From Pseudomonadota bacterium (GTDB lineage: Bacteria; Myxococcota_A; UBA796; CAJQPC01), in the NCBI GenBank assembly GCA_024228935.1, contig JAAESX010000091.1:186001-250000 (forward strand): a DNA stretch of 64,000 nt, in the 5' to 3' direction. Positions 18,861 to 30,071 of the stretch are shown here, piece after piece. The notes beneath the pieces were generated by a model. The model saw only the letters and a list, made by a program, of their open reading frames with translations. It searched no databases and was not told the DNA's origin. Numbering within the stretch: the stretch's first letter is position 1; every line of letters starts with the position of its first letter. The position numbers and the translations under genes were made by a program.

Positions 18861-19150
18861 GGTCCCCGGACCGTACCTCCCGGGCCATTGATCTCATCCA
18901 CGATTCCGAGCACCACGGCGTGCACCGGCGAGTCGTCGTCGGCCAGGATCTGCCTCGCCGTGTTGCCTTCCCGCGCGCACAGCACGAGGTCGCCCTCGCC
19001 CGCCTGGACGGAGTCGCTAGCCAGGAAGACATGCCCGTTCGGGGTCTTGCCATCCCACTTGACCGGACGACAGACGAGCACGGTGTGCCCCTCGTAGACG
19101 GGGAGCTTCACGGTCGCGACAGAGTTCCCGATGACGCGGCAGAGGATCAC
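18857..19150 (-). CDS. BMC-P shell vertex protein (EutN/CcmL family), copy 3
   Basis: VILCRVIGNSVATVKLPVYEGHTVLVCRPV...SDSVQAGEGDLVLCAREGNTARQI...VHAVVLGIVDEI. Confidence 0.9.
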   Translation of the reverse strand: MILCRVIGNSVATVKLPVYEGHTVLVCRPVKWDGKTPNGHVFLASDSVQAGEGDLVLCAREGNTARQILADDDSPVHAVVLGIVDEINGPGGTVRGP

Positions 19151-19416
19151 TCGTTCCCCCAGACATCGTCGACGATGGCCACGATGGCGCAGTCGACCGG
19201 CACGAAGGTCTGCGGAAGGGCGAGCGCGGCCTCGCGCCCGGTGATCCACTGCACCGTGTCCCCGACGCCGGCCTGGATGGGGTCGGCCGCCACGATGGGA
19301 CCGCCCTGGGCCACGCCGTCGTGGTCGTGGGGCTGGATCAGGAGCAGCTTCACGCCTTCGAGCGCTTCGTGCTTGCGCGTCGCGACGACATTTCCGATGA
19401 CGCGGGCGAGCTCCAT
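19147..19416 (-). CDS. BMC-P shell vertex protein (EutN/CcmL family), copy 2
   Basis: MELARVIGNVVATRKHEALEGVKLLLIQP...AADPIQAGVGDTVQWITGREAAL...PVDCAIVAIVDDV. Confidence 0.9.
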   Translation of the reverse strand: MELARVIGNVVATRKHEALEGVKLLLIQPHDHDGVAQGGPIVAADPIQAGVGDTVQWITGREAALALPQTFVPVDCAIVAIVDDVWGNE

Positions 19417-19985
19417 CAGGTCACCAGGGAGAAGGGTGCGGGCCGCAGGATAACGGCGAGGAAGTCCCCATGGGGACGCGGGATGCACTCGGCCTGGGTC
19501 AGCCGGTCGGCCGCGTGCGTGCGCGCCACGTCCAGCGCGGCCTCGACATCGGCCTGGGTGCCCTGGACGACGAAGAACGCTTTCCCACCCAGCGCGGGCG
19601 TGATGCGCAGGCCGGCGAGCTCGACGTCGGCGTCCTTGAGCGCTCGGTCGCAGGCCAGCAGCGCGCTCGAGGTGCTGCAGGTCTCGACCACACCGACGGT
19701 GTCGGGATCGATGCACCGGAGCTCCCCGCGCAGTCCGGGGAGGATGCTGGAGTGCACGAACGGCAGGAACAGGTCGTGCACCAGGTGGTTGCCGGCGACC
19801 TCGAGCCCTTCGGTGCGCGCCTCGTCCACCTCGGCCACGCCGCCGGTGAAGAGGATCAGGTAGCGCCCGGGCTCGACCAGGTTCGCCTCGAGCACCTCGA
19901 CAGGGCTCTTCTTCACCATCGCGTCGACGACTCGGTAGCCGCGCGCGATGGAGTCGAGCTCGAGGAGCGCGAGGGCGTCGGGCAC
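19416..19985 (-). CDS. BMC-T tandem-domain shell protein (H. ochraceum BMC-T1-like)
   Basis: VPDALALLELDSIARGYRVVDAMVKKSPVEVLEANLVEPGRYLILFTGGVAEVDEA...VGVVETCSTSSALLACDRALKDADVELAGLRITPALGGKAFFVVQG; GTG start near AldDH stop. Confidence 0.9.
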   Translation of the reverse strand: MPDALALLELDSIARGYRVVDAMVKKSPVEVLEANLVEPGRYLILFTGGVAEVDEARTEGLEVAGNHLVHDLFLPFVHSSILPGLRGELRCIDPDTVGVVETCSTSSALLACDRALKDADVELAGLRITPALGGKAFFVVQGTQADVEAALDVARTHAADRLTQAECIPRPHGDFLAVILRPAPFSLVT

Positions 19986-19987
19986 CC

Positions 19988-21390
<1,403 letters not shown>

Positions 21391-21391
<1 letters not shown>

Positions 21392-21705
21392 CAGTCAGCC
21401 TCGGGCGGAAACGGAGGGTTCTTGTTGAACACCAGGTCTCCTTCGCGATCGATGGTGTCCACGATGGCCATGACCACCGCGTCGACCGGACGACCATTGG
21501 TGGCATCGGTCTGGCGCGCCGAGCTGCCCGAGGCATACAAGACCACCTCGCCGACCCCGGCGCCCATGGCGTCCGCGGCGACGACGAAGGACTCACGGCC
21601 TTCAAGAGCGAGCGTCAGGTCCTGCACGAGGTACAGGCGCAAGCCCTCGATCTTCGGGTCCTTCCGCGTAGAGACGACCGTCCCGACGATGCGACCGAGC
21701 TTCAT
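21391..21705 (-). CDS. BMC-P shell vertex protein (EutN/CcmL family), copy 1
   Basis: [30 protein letters not shown]...[24 protein letters not shown]...[13 protein letters not shown] with C-terminal extension. Confidence 0.92.
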
Positions 21706-21711
21706 CGGGCG

Positions 21712-21999
21712 CTACTCGCTGGAGGCACGGCCGAGCGGCAGGACCTCGTCCACGTTGCTGTGCGGACGCGGGATGACGTGCACGCTGACGAGCTCGCCGA
21801 CACGCTGGGCCTGGCGGGCGCCGGCCTCGGTGGCGGCCTTGACCGCCGCGACGTCACCACGAACGATCGCGGTGACGTAGCCACCACCGATCTTCTCGTA
21901 GCCGACCAGCTCCACCCGAGCGGCCTTCAGCATTGCGTCGGCGGCCTCGACCATTCCGACGAAACCACGGGTCTCGATCATTCCGAGGGCATCAGCCAT
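21712..21999 (-). CDS. BMC-H hexameric shell protein
   Basis: [80 protein letters not shown]. Confidence 0.97.
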   Translation of the reverse strand: MADALGMIETRGFVGMVEAADAMLKAARVELVGYEKIGGGYVTAIVRGDVAAVKAATEAGARQAQRVGELVSVHVIPRPHSNVDEVLPLGRASSE

Positions 22000-22049
22000 C
22001 TGGGATTCTCCTATCCGTCAGGTCGACGGGCCATTCAAAAAGGGGGGGT

Positions 22050-22661
22050 TCAGGAAGAGAGGGACTCGATGACGGCCTGCGCGGCTTCGGCTGCGGAGTC
22101 GATCTCCGACTCGCTGCCGGCCATCCAGAGACGACCGAATGCGCCGAAGGGACGCAGGTTCACGAGGTTGACGTTCGCGGCCTTTTCGGCCTCGTTCGCA
22201 GCGATGACCACCCAGGCGGCCGGCTCGGTCTCCAGGATGAAGAGCGACTGGCCCGGGATGAGCATCATCCCCTGGCGGTTCCGGTTGATCAGCTGGGCCT
22301 GGTAGGCCTCGACCGACCGGATGATCTGGTTGCTCACCACGGTGGGCTTCTTGACGTCCTTGCGGTCGACACCCAGGTGCGCGAGCACGGCGTCACCGGC
22401 GGAGTGCACCTCGCCCTGGTCCTCGTGATGGACCTCGAGCAGCCCGAACGCCCGCTCCACAACCTGGACGGCCGGCGCGACGCGCGTCGCCTTGAGAGCG
22501 ACATCGGTGACCCGATTGATGATCATCCCCGGCGCCGTCTCGATCCAGAGCGAGGCCTGGCCGGCCAGCGGCAGGAAGCCACGACAGGTCGTTCCCGTGA
22601 AGGCCGCGAGCTGCGGCTGCAGGGAGTCGATGAAGACGTATCCGCGAACGGTGACCGACAT
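22050..22661 (-). CDS. BMC-T trimeric tandem-domain shell protein (H. ochraceum BMC-T2/D-like)
   Basis: [87 protein letters not shown]...[25 protein letters not shown]. Confidence 0.93.
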   Translation of the reverse strand: MSVTVRGYVFIDSLQPQLAAFTGTTCRGFLPLAGQASLWIETAPGMIINRVTDVALKATRVAPAVQVVERAFGLLEVHHEDQGEVHSAGDAVLAHLGVDRKDVKKPTVVSNQIIRSVEAYQAQLINRNRQGMMLIPGQSLFILETEPAAWVVIAANEAEKAANVNLVNLRPFGAFGRLWMAGSESEIDSAAEAAQAVIESLSS

Positions 22662-22683
22662 GGGCTGTCCCGAGAGGAGCGAC

Positions 22684-22713
22684 TTCCTACCGCGTCCGGT
22701 CGCAACGCGTCAA
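22684..22713 (-). promoter_or_regulatory. candidate BMC operon promoter (TTGACG-N18-TAGGAA)
   Basis: Minus strand TTGACG (22708-22713), 18-nt spacer, TAGGAA (22684-22689), upstream of BMC-T start 22661; same spacing as the element at 6866-6895. Confidence 0.5.
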
Positions 22714-22788
22714 GGCGGCCCCCCCGCCCCGTTGACACGACCGATCCGCGGGTGCGAGCGTTGCACGTCCCCAAGATGGAGAACGCCC

Positions 22789-23472
22789 GTGAGAACGGCC
22801 TGTTCGATGCTGGCACTCGCACTCCTCGTCGCCTGCCCGGAGACCGACGGAACAACCCCTCCGACCGATGCAGATGCAGGTGCGGACGCCGACGTGGTGG
22901 TCGAAGAGGGCATGGACCCGAACGGCCACACGCCCGAGACCGCGGCGAACGGCAGCTCGTTCGACTTCACGAACGGCGAGGTCATCCTGAGCGGGACGGT
23001 CTCCTACGAGGGTGAGAAGACCGGGCGGATCCGCATGGATCTCCTCACGCAGGAAGGCATCGCCGCGCCGATGCTCGTCTCCGCGGAGGAGGCGCCGGAG
23101 CTCGGACCGTTCCAGGTGAAGGTCCCGAAGGACTTCGGCCAGCTGCACATCCTGGGCTTCATCGATCAGGCCTCCGATGGCCCGTCGCCCGACGATCCGG
23201 CCGGCAAGGTGACCATCGAGGTCGGCGAGGTCGACATCGAGGGCCTCGAGCTGGTGCTCTCCGAGGATCCCGATCTGGGCGTCCTGCGCCCCGGTCCCCC
23301 GCCCGAAGGACAGGAGGGTGGCCCCCTGGGCGGCGAGCCCCAGGAAGGCGTGCCCGAGGGCGCCACGGACGCGCCGGCCGAAGACGCGGGCGACACGCCC
23401 CCCGAAGAGGGCGCCGACGCGCCGGCCGAGGAGCCCCCTGAGGAAGGCGCGGAGGAAGCCGCGCCCGAATGA
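22789..23472 (+). CDS. hypothetical lipoprotein with Pro/Ala/Glu-rich tail
   Basis: [21 protein letters not shown] lipobox; tail [23 protein letters not shown]. Confidence 0.65.
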   Translation: MRTACSMLALALLVACPETDGTTPPTDADAGADADVVVEEGMDPNGHTPETAANGSSFDFTNGEVILSGTVSYEGEKTGRIRMDLLTQEGIAAPMLVSAEEAPELGPFQVKVPKDFGQLHILGFIDQASDGPSPDDPAGKVTIEVGEVDIEGLELVLSEDPDLGVLRPGPPPEGQEGGPLGGEPQEGVPEGATDAPAEDAGDTPPEEGADAPAEEPPEEGAEEAAPE

Positions 23473-24452
23473 GCCGTCGAATCTCCGTCGTCGTCCCCGT
23501 CTACGACGAGGAGGGCAACCTCGAGCCGCTCCACGAAGCCATCACATCTGCGCTCGAGGGCCTGACGTTCGAGGTGCTGTACGTGGACGACGGGAGCGTG
23601 GACTCGACCCCGATCGAGCTGGCGCAGCTGGCGGAGCGCGACGACCGCGTGCGCCTCATCCGGTTCGTGCGCAACTACGGCCAGACCGCCGCGCTCACCG
23701 CGGGCATCCGACACGCCAGCAACCCGATCATCATCACGCTGGACGCCGACCTCCAGAACGACCCGGCGGACATCCCCACGATGCTCGAAAAGCTCGACGA
23801 GGGCTACGACGTCGTCTGCGGCTGGCGGAAGGACCGACAGGACGCGAAGTGGACCCGAAACGTCCCGAGCGCCATCGCCAACCGCCTGATCAGCGAGCTC
23901 AGCAACGTGCACCTGCACGACTACGGCTGCACGCTCCGCGTCTACAAGTCCGAGTACCTGAAGCACATCCCGCTCTACGGCGAGATGCACCGCTTCATCC
24001 CCATCTACGTGACGTGGGCGGGCGCAAAGCTCGTCGAGATGCCGGTCCGGCACCACGCCCGAGTGCGCGGGGTCAGCAAGTACGGGCTGGGTCGAATCCC
24101 CAAGGTCCTGCTCGACCTGACGACTGTGAAGTTCCTGCGCGACTTCTACGTCACGCCGATCTACTTCTTCGGCTACGCCGGGTTCTTCTTCACGCTGCTC
24201 GGCCTCATCACGGCCACCTGGGCGGTCTCCGCCGGGGTCATGGGCGAGCTCGATCTCGCCGGCATCCTGGGGGTCGGCGCGGTGCTGATGATGATGCTCG
24301 GCCTCGTCGAGGTCACGCTCGGCATCGTCGCCGAGGTCCTCATCCGGATGCACTACGACATCCGCGACAAGGCGCCCTACCGCATCCACAACGTGACCAA
24401 CCTCGACACGCGCGAGGAGGTCGTCGCGCGCGCCCAGACGGCGTCCGAATAG
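23469..24452 (+). CDS. family 2 glycosyltransferase (DPM/ArnC-like) with TM segments
   Basis: ISVVVPVYDEEGNLEPLHEAI...VLYVDDGSVDSTPIELAQLAERDDRVRLIRFVRNYGQTAALTAGI...ITLDADLQNDP. Confidence 0.88.
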   Translation: MSRRISVVVPVYDEEGNLEPLHEAITSALEGLTFEVLYVDDGSVDSTPIELAQLAERDDRVRLIRFVRNYGQTAALTAGIRHASNPIIITLDADLQNDPADIPTMLEKLDEGYDVVCGWRKDRQDAKWTRNVPSAIANRLISELSNVHLHDYGCTLRVYKSEYLKHIPLYGEMHRFIPIYVTWAGAKLVEMPVRHHARVRGVSKYGLGRIPKVLLDLTTVKFLRDFYVTPIYFFGYAGFFFTLLGLITATWAVSAGVMGELDLAGILGVGAVLMMMLGLVEVTLGIVAEVLIRMHYDIRDKAPYRIHNVTNLDTREEVVARAQTASE

Positions 24453-26303
24453 ATGTGCGGCATCGCAGGCGTCTTCCGGTTCGCTGGACCGGTGGACCGG
24501 GAGCCGGTTCGCGCCATGGTCCGCGCCCTGGCCCATCGTGGCCCGGACGACGAGCACATCCTGGACGTCCCACAGGGCGCGCTGGGGACGCGCCGGCTGT
24601 CCATCGTCGACCGTCCGAACGGCCGCCAGCCCCTGGTCGACGCCTCGGGGGCCGCGACGCTGGCCTTCAACGGCGAGGTCTACAACCACACGCCGCTCCG
24701 CAAGGAGTTCAAGAGCAACGGGCTGGAGTTCACCACCGAGTCCGACACCGAGGTGCTCGCCGCGCTGACCGCCCACATGGGCCTGTCCCGCACCGTCGCC
24801 CGCGCCGATGGCCAGTTCGGGGTGGCCGCCATCACGTCCGAGGGCCTGTTCCTGGCCCGGGACCGCCTGGGACAGAAGCCTCTGTACTGGACCGAGGTCG
24901 ATGGCCTGGTCCTGTTCGCGAGCGAGCTGAAGGGCCTGCTGGTCCACCCCGCGGTCCGGAGAGAGCTCGACCCCGACGCGCTCGCCGAGCTGCTGCTGTT
25001 CGAGTACGTGCCGGCCCCGCGCTCGATCTACCGAGGCATCCACAAGCTCGAGGCCGGGACGATGCTGCACGCGGGCCCCGAGGGCGTCCGCATCGAGCGC
25101 TGCTGGGAGCCCCCCCTCCCGGGCTCCGCCGGCCTGCGTCACGGGCTCGCCGAAGAGAAGTGGGTCGACGCCATCACGACGTCGCTGCGCATGGCCGTCC
25201 ACAAGCGCTGTGACACCGACCTGCCCATCGCCATCTGCCTGTCGGGCGGGATCGACAGCAGCGCGGTCGCGGCGCTGGTCGCGCAGTCAGGGCGCACGAA
25301 GCAGACCAGCTTCGCGGTGACCTTCGACGAGGCCTCGTTCGATGAGTCGGGCCCAGCGAGAAGCGTCGCAAAGCACCTGGGCCTCGAGCACGTCGAGGTG
25401 CCGTTCTCGTCGGGCCAGCTGCCCGAGGTGCTCGCGGCCCTGGAGAGCGGCATGTGCGAGCCGCTGGCCGACGGCTCGCTGGCGGCGACCTGGTTGCTGA
25501 CACGAGCCATCCGCGAGCGTGGCTTCAAGATCGCGGTGACCGGGGACGGCGCCGACGAGCACTTCGGCGGCTACCCGACCTACTTCGCCCATCGACTGGC
25601 GAAGCGAGCGCGGCTCGGCGCCGGCTTGCTGGGTCGCGTCGCGCGGCGCCTCCCGGCCAGTAGGCAGAACCTGGGCAGCGGGTACCTGGCCCGTCGCTTC
25701 ACGGCGGGGCTGGGCCATCCTCTGCCCCGCCGGAACCAGGTCTTCCTGGGCGCCTTCCTGCCCGAAGAGCTGGCCAGCCTGGGCGTAGCCGGGAATCCCT
25801 GGTCCACGGTCGACCGATGGGGAGCCCAGGTCGACGGGCTCGACCCCCAGGACGCCGCGATGTGGCTCGACCAGCGCCTCTACCTGGGAGAAGGCGTGCT
25901 CACGAAGGCAGACCGGGCCTCGATGCTGAACTCCATCGAGCTGCGGAGCCCCTTCCTGGACCACCACCTGGTCCGGCTCGCGGCCTCGCTGCCGCTCAAG
26001 CACAAGGTGCGGGGACGCGAGACCAAGGTGCTGCTGCGGAAGGCGCTGGCCCCGTTCGTGCCGCGCGACATCGCTCGGCGACCGAAGAAGGGCTTCGGGG
26101 TGCCGCTATCGGCGTGGCTCGCTGGTCCCCATCGCGGGCTGATCGACGGGCTGGCCGACCAGCTCGACGGCTTGATCCGCGGCGACGCCGTCCGAGCCCT
26201 GGTGCGCGAGCACCTGGACGGACACCGAGACCACCGGCGGCGGCTGTGGACCCTCGTGACGCTGGCGCGCTGGCGTTCTGGACCGTGGGGTCCGCGGACC
26301 TAG
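24453..26303 (+). CDS. asnB: asparagine synthase (glutamine-hydrolyzing)
   Basis: MCGIAGVFRFAG N-terminal Cys; RGPDDEHI; FNGEVYNH; CLSGGIDSSAVAAL; TGDGADEHFGGYPTY; SPFLDHHLV. Confidence 0.92.
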   Translation: MCGIAGVFRFAGPVDREPVRAMVRALAHRGPDDEHILDVPQGALGTRRLSIVDRPNGRQPLVDASGAATLAFNGEVYNHTPLRKEFKSNGLEFTTESDTEVLAALTAHMGLSRTVARADGQFGVAAITSEGLFLARDRLGQKPLYWTEVDGLVLFASELKGLLVHPAVRRELDPDALAELLLFEYVPAPRSIYRGIHKLEAGTMLHAGPEGVRIERCWEPPLPGSAGLRHGLAEEKWVDAITTSLRMAVHKRCDTDLPIAICLSGGIDSSAVAALVAQSGRTKQTSFAVTFDEASFDESGPARSVAKHLGLEHVEVPFSSGQLPEVLAALESGMCEPLADGSLAATWLLTRAIRERGFKIAVTGDGADEHFGGYPTYFAHRLAKRARLGAGLLGRVARRLPASRQNLGSGYLARRFTAGLGHPLPRRNQVFLGAFLPEELASLGVAGNPWSTVDRWGAQVDGLDPQDAAMWLDQRLYLGEGVLTKADRASMLNSIELRSPFLDHHLVRLAASLPLKHKVRGRETKVLLRKALAPFVPRDIARRPKKGFGVPLSAWLAGPHRGLIDGLADQLDGLIRGDAVRALVREHLDGHRDHRRRLWTLVTLARWRSGPWGPRT

Positions 26304-27370
26304 ACCTTTCGGGCGCTCGCGTACCAGGCGCGCGCGTCGGCGAACGCGGCGATGACCGCCTCGCTCCCCAGGTCGACCCACACCAGGTAGTCGGAGACCT
26401 CGGTCTCCACGATCGCCGCGACGAGCTGCCCCTGCGGGACGGCGCCGAGCGCACGGATGACGTTGGTGGTGGAGACCACCTGGCCGAGCTGCCCGATCTG
26501 GGCGAAGCGCGCGCGGTGCCCCTTCCAGAGGGCGGTCAGCAGCGTGCGGTCGTCCATCATCAGCGCGTTCACGACGTCGAGCGCCTTGATGCCCTTGAGC
26601 TGGCGACGAAGGATGCGATCGACCTGCGTCGGCAGCTCGAGCAGACGCTCCACATGGGCAGCGGCCTTCTTGCTCTTCTCCTGCTCGGCGGCCGCCTTGG
26701 CGGCATCCAGCGCGGACCGCATCCGCGGCGCTCGGCTCGACAGCCCGGCCAGGCGCGACACGGGCTTGGCCTCGGGGACCTCGTCGATCTCCTCGGACAG
26801 CGGGGGGATGTGCCGACGGCGCTGCTTGCTTGCCTTGCCGCCAACACCAGTGACAGCCGGCTCAGCGGGTGCGGCCTCAGCGGCTTCTTCCTTCTTGTGG
26901 GCCGGCTTGGCGGCCTTGGCCTTCGCCAGGGCGGCGCGAGCCAGGGCCTTGGCGAGCTCGGCCTTGTTCGCGGCCGAGGGACCAGCGGGAGCAGGCGGCT
27001 CCGGCTCGGGAGCGGCGACTGGCTCGGGAGCGGCGACCGGCTCCATGACGGGCTCGGGGGCGTCCAAGGCCGAGAAGCCGCCGGGCTCGGGGACCTCGAT
27101 GGCTTCCTGCGCCGGGGTCGGCGAGACGTGCGCCCGCTCCGGCACGGGGGCCGGCTTCGGCGATCCACCAGGATCGGCACCCTTCAGCATCTCGAGGGGC
27201 ACGCCGTCGACGGGCATCGAGATCAGCGGGTCGGTGGACTCGGGCGGAGCGTCGAACTCCGAGTCCCCGAGGATCTCCGGCAGCGGTGCGGTCGACCCGG
27301 GGAAGTCGCGCAGGTCGGGGCCGTCGAAGAGACTGGCAAGGGGGTCGAACCCCTTCTTCTGATCCGCCAT
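26300..27370 (-). CDS. hypothetical Pro/Ala-rich, coiled-coil protein
   Basis: MADQKKGFDPLASLFDGPDLRDFPG...EPVMEPVAAPEPVAAPEPEPP; SD AGGAAA upstream. Confidence 0.6.
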   Translation of the reverse strand: MADQKKGFDPLASLFDGPDLRDFPGSTAPLPEILGDSEFDAPPESTDPLISMPVDGVPLEMLKGADPGGSPKPAPVPERAHVSPTPAQEAIEVPEPGGFSALDAPEPVMEPVAAPEPVAAPEPEPPAPAGPSAANKAELAKALARAALAKAKAAKPAHKKEEAAEAAPAEPAVTGVGGKASKQRRRHIPPLSEEIDEVPEAKPVSRLAGLSSRAPRMRSALDAAKAAAEQEKSKKAAAHVERLLELPTQVDRILRRQLKGIKALDVVNALMMDDRTLLTALWKGHRARFAQIGQLGQVVSTTNVIRALGAVPQGQLVAAIVETEVSDYLVWVDLGSEAVIAAFADARAWYASARKV

Positions 27371-27440
27371 GGGGGCGTTTCCTGGGTCCGGTGAGGACCC
27401 TGAACGTACCCGCGGTCGGTGGTGAGGGTAGGTTGAGACG

Positions 27441-28082
27441 ATGCAAAACTTCACCGCCCTGCAAGGGGCCATCGACCGGTGTCGGGCCACGGGGGCCACA
27501 CCGATCGTCACGGTTCGGCACGGACAGACCGCCGCGAACGCCGAACGACGCTTCGTCGGAGCCATGGACGTCCCCCTCGACGACGTCGGCCTCGCCCAGG
27601 CCGGCCAGCTCGCCGACCGGCTTCGCGGGCTGTCCTACTCCGCGCTCTACAGCTCGCCGTTGTCGCGCGCTCGGGTCACGGCCAGCGCGCTCGGCACCCC
27701 GGAGCTCGATGGCGCCCTCCAGGAGCTGGACCAGGGCGACTTCGAGGGCCGCCCCGCCGTCGAGGTGATGTCCCAGCACCCCACGATCTTCGAGCAGTGG
27801 GCACGCGACCCGCTCGACGTGCGGGTTCCCGGCGGCGAGACCCTGCGCGAGCTGCGAGAGCGAGCGCTCCCCGCCGTGCTCGAGCTGGGCTCGCGGCACG
27901 ACGACACCATCGTGGTCGTGAGCCACCAGATGGTGCTGGCGACGCTCGTGCTCACCGCCCTGCGTCTGCCGTTCCGGTTCCTGCGTCACGTTCGCCAGGG
28001 AAACACCGCGGTCAGCGTCCTGGGCGTGCGCGATGGCGAGCTGAGCGTCCACCATCTGAACGACACCGACCACCTGGCCTGA
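27441..28082 (+). CDS. histidine phosphatase family protein
   Basis: IVTVRHGQTAANAERRFVGAMDVPLDDVGLAQAGQLADRLRG...YSSPLSRARVTAS; VVVSHQMVLATLV. Confidence 0.88.
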   Translation: MQNFTALQGAIDRCRATGATPIVTVRHGQTAANAERRFVGAMDVPLDDVGLAQAGQLADRLRGLSYSALYSSPLSRARVTASALGTPELDGALQELDQGDFEGRPAVEVMSQHPTIFEQWARDPLDVRVPGGETLRELRERALPAVLELGSRHDDTIVVVSHQMVLATLVLTALRLPFRFLRHVRQGNTAVSVLGVRDGELSVHHLNDTDHLA

Positions 28083-28088
28083 GGGCCT

Positions 28089-28913
28089 CTACGCTCCCTC
28101 GAGCTCGCCGGCGATGGCCTCGAGGCGCTCGCCCGGGACCACGAAGTCCTCGTTCGTGAACTGGCAGGTGATGGTCGCCTGTCCTTCCTCGGCGGCGATC
28201 GCCCGGAGCTCGGCTGGCCCCAGCGCGCGGAGCATCCCCTCGACCCGCGCCATCGTCGTGCGCAGCACCGTCACCTGACGCGCTTCGAGCACCTCGACGG
28301 GGCCGCCCAGGAGCTGGGCGAAGGCGAACTGGGTCATCGTCGCGCCGAGGTCCGCCGTGCGCAGCGGCGCGACCCAGGGCTCGAACCCATCCAGGTCCCA
28401 CTGTCCGCCGAGCATCTCGACCAACAGCCCGCACGCCGAGGTGACCCGGTCGCCGTCCATCGTGACGCCGAGCCGCACGACCCCATGGGCCTGCTGCGAC
28501 TGGACGAGGAAGTGCTGGAGCGAGCGCTCGAAGCTGCCGTCGAGCTCGGCGGCGCCTCGGTAGAGCTCCTTGTCCCCCTCCCACTTGATGGCCAGCATCG
28601 CGCCGCGCAGCTCGCTCGCCGGCGGGTAGACGCCGGGCGTCAGACGCGCCCGCACCGAGCCGTCGGCTCGGGCCTCGCCATGGAACGCAAAGCGCGGCTT
28701 CTCGGCCTGGACCTGGATCATCAAGCGCTCGTCGCCCTTGATGTGAGCGCTGAGGAGAAGCGTCGAGAGCAGCCCCTCGGCGCAATGCCGGGCAGCCTGA
28801 CCGCCGAGTCCATGCGCCTGGCGGACCTCCTCGCAGATGTCCGGGCAGACGACGGCCAGAACCCGAGCCCGCCCGTCGGCGACGAGCCCCCGGATCAGAC
28901 GCCCCTCACTCAT
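28089..28913 (-). CDS. Hsp33-family chaperone lacking the zinc/redox cysteine motif
   Basis: C-terminal TVLRTTMARVEGMLRALGPAELRAIAAEEGQATITCQFTNEDFVV matches Hsp33 CxCSRERV...LGPEEL...EEGGAEVTCEFC pattern without three of four Cys. Confidence 0.7.
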   Translation of the reverse strand: MSEGRLIRGLVADGRARVLAVVCPDICEEVRQAHGLGGQAARHCAEGLLSTLLLSAHIKGDERLMIQVQAEKPRFAFHGEARADGSVRARLTPGVYPPASELRGAMLAIKWEGDKELYRGAAELDGSFERSLQHFLVQSQQAHGVVRLGVTMDGDRVTSACGLLVEMLGGQWDLDGFEPWVAPLRTADLGATMTQFAFAQLLGGPVEVLEARQVTVLRTTMARVEGMLRALGPAELRAIAAEEGQATITCQFTNEDFVVPGERLEAIAGELEGA

Positions 28914-29361
28914 CGACGGCCGCCTTGGGCGCCTCGACCCGGACGGGGACGGTGACCTGCTCGGTGACCGGCATGAAGCAGAGCGTGCCCTTGCAACCCT
29001 GCCAGATCGCCTCGACGACCACCTCGTGGTCCCCCGGTGTGGCCGGCGCCGTGACGGGGAGCTCGATGTAGACGTCCATGTCCCAGAGCTCGCGCATGAG
29101 CCCGAGCGCTGGATCCTCCTTCTCGATCGCCGGCGGCAGGGACACCTCGCCGACGGTCAGGCCGGCCGGCTCGACGACCGTGAGCTCGGTCATGTCCTTG
29201 TAGAGCGTGGTCCCCGGCGGCACCGTGATGATCACGGTCGCGGGGCCGGTGGCCAAGGGAGCGAGGGTCAGTCCGGGCGACGTGGCGCGGAACGGACTGG
29301 CTTCGGGCCCGGCGTGGACGGCCGAGCTGAGCGAAAAGGCGAGCAGCAACATCACCTCCAA
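28906..29361 (-). CDS. DsbD N-terminal-domain-like secreted protein
   Basis: Signal peptide MLLLAFSLSSAVHA; VEAIWQGCKGTLCFMPVTEQVTVPV resembles DsbD-alpha YQGCADAGLCYPP. Confidence 0.6.
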   Translation of the reverse strand: MEVMLLLAFSLSSAVHAGPEASPFRATSPGLTLAPLATGPATVIITVPPGTTLYKDMTELTVVEPAGLTVGEVSLPPAIEKEDPALGLMRELWDMDVYIELPVTAPATPGDHEVVVEAIWQGCKGTLCFMPVTEQVTVPVRVEAPKAAVDE

Positions 29362-29390
29362 CTAACCACGACGGGATAGAGGCGGCAGCC

Positions 29391-30071
29391 ATGCGCGTCG
29401 CCGTCGTCATCCCCGCGCTCAACGAGGAGCAGGCCCTTCCCGGCGTGCTGGCGGATCTGAACAGGCTGCGCCCGGGTCGCGTGGTGGTCGTCGACAACGG
29501 CTCGACGGACGAGACGCCCCAGGTCGCGCGCGACGCCGGCGCCATCGTCGTGACCGAGCCCCGCCGTGGATACGGCAGCGCGTGCCTGGCCGGCCTGGCC
29601 TTCCTGTCCGACGATCCGCCCGACGTCGTCGTCATCCTGGACGCCGACGGCAGCGACGACGTGGACGACCTGCCGCTCCTGCTGAGGCCGATCCTCAAGG
29701 GCGAGGCCGACATGGTCCTGGGCGAGCGCGTGTCGCTGGCCGACCGAGGAGCCCTGCTGCCCAACCAGCGGTTCGGGAACGTGCTCGCCACGCGCCTCAT
29801 CCTCCGCTGGACCGGCTGGACCTACCGCGACATGGGACCGTTCCGCGCGCTCCGCTGGGACGCCATGCAGTCGCTGCACATGACCGACACAGCGTACGGC
29901 TGGAACGTCGAGATGCAGATGAAGGCGGTCCAGACCGGACTCCGGATCGAAGAGGTGCCGGTTCGCTACCGCACACGCGGCGGCGGGCGCTCGAAGATCT
30001 CGGGCACCGTGAAGGGAACAATCAAGGCGGGCATCGGCATCCTTCGCGCCTGCTGGAAGTACAAGGCATGA
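29391..30071 (+). CDS. family 2 glycosyltransferase
   Basis: RVAVVIPALNEEQALPGVLADLNRL...VVDNGSTDETPQVARDAGAIVVTEPRRGYGSAC...ILDADGSDD. Confidence 0.88.
   Translation: MRVAVVIPALNEEQALPGVLADLNRLRPGRVVVVDNGSTDETPQVARDAGAIVVTEPRRGYGSACLAGLAFLSDDPPDVVVILDADGSDDVDDLPLLLRPILKGEADMVLGERVSLADRGALLPNQRFGNVLATRLILRWTGWTYRDMGPFRALRWDAMQSLHMTDTAYGWNVEMQMKAVQTGLRIEEVPVRYRTRGGGRSKISGTVKGTIKAGIGILRACWKYKA

Noticed and set aside
26950-27100. Short direct repeats (GGCTCGGGAGCGGCGAC) resembling a repeat element
   Set aside because: Explained by the PVAAPEPVAAPEP codon repeat inside the 26300..27370 CDS
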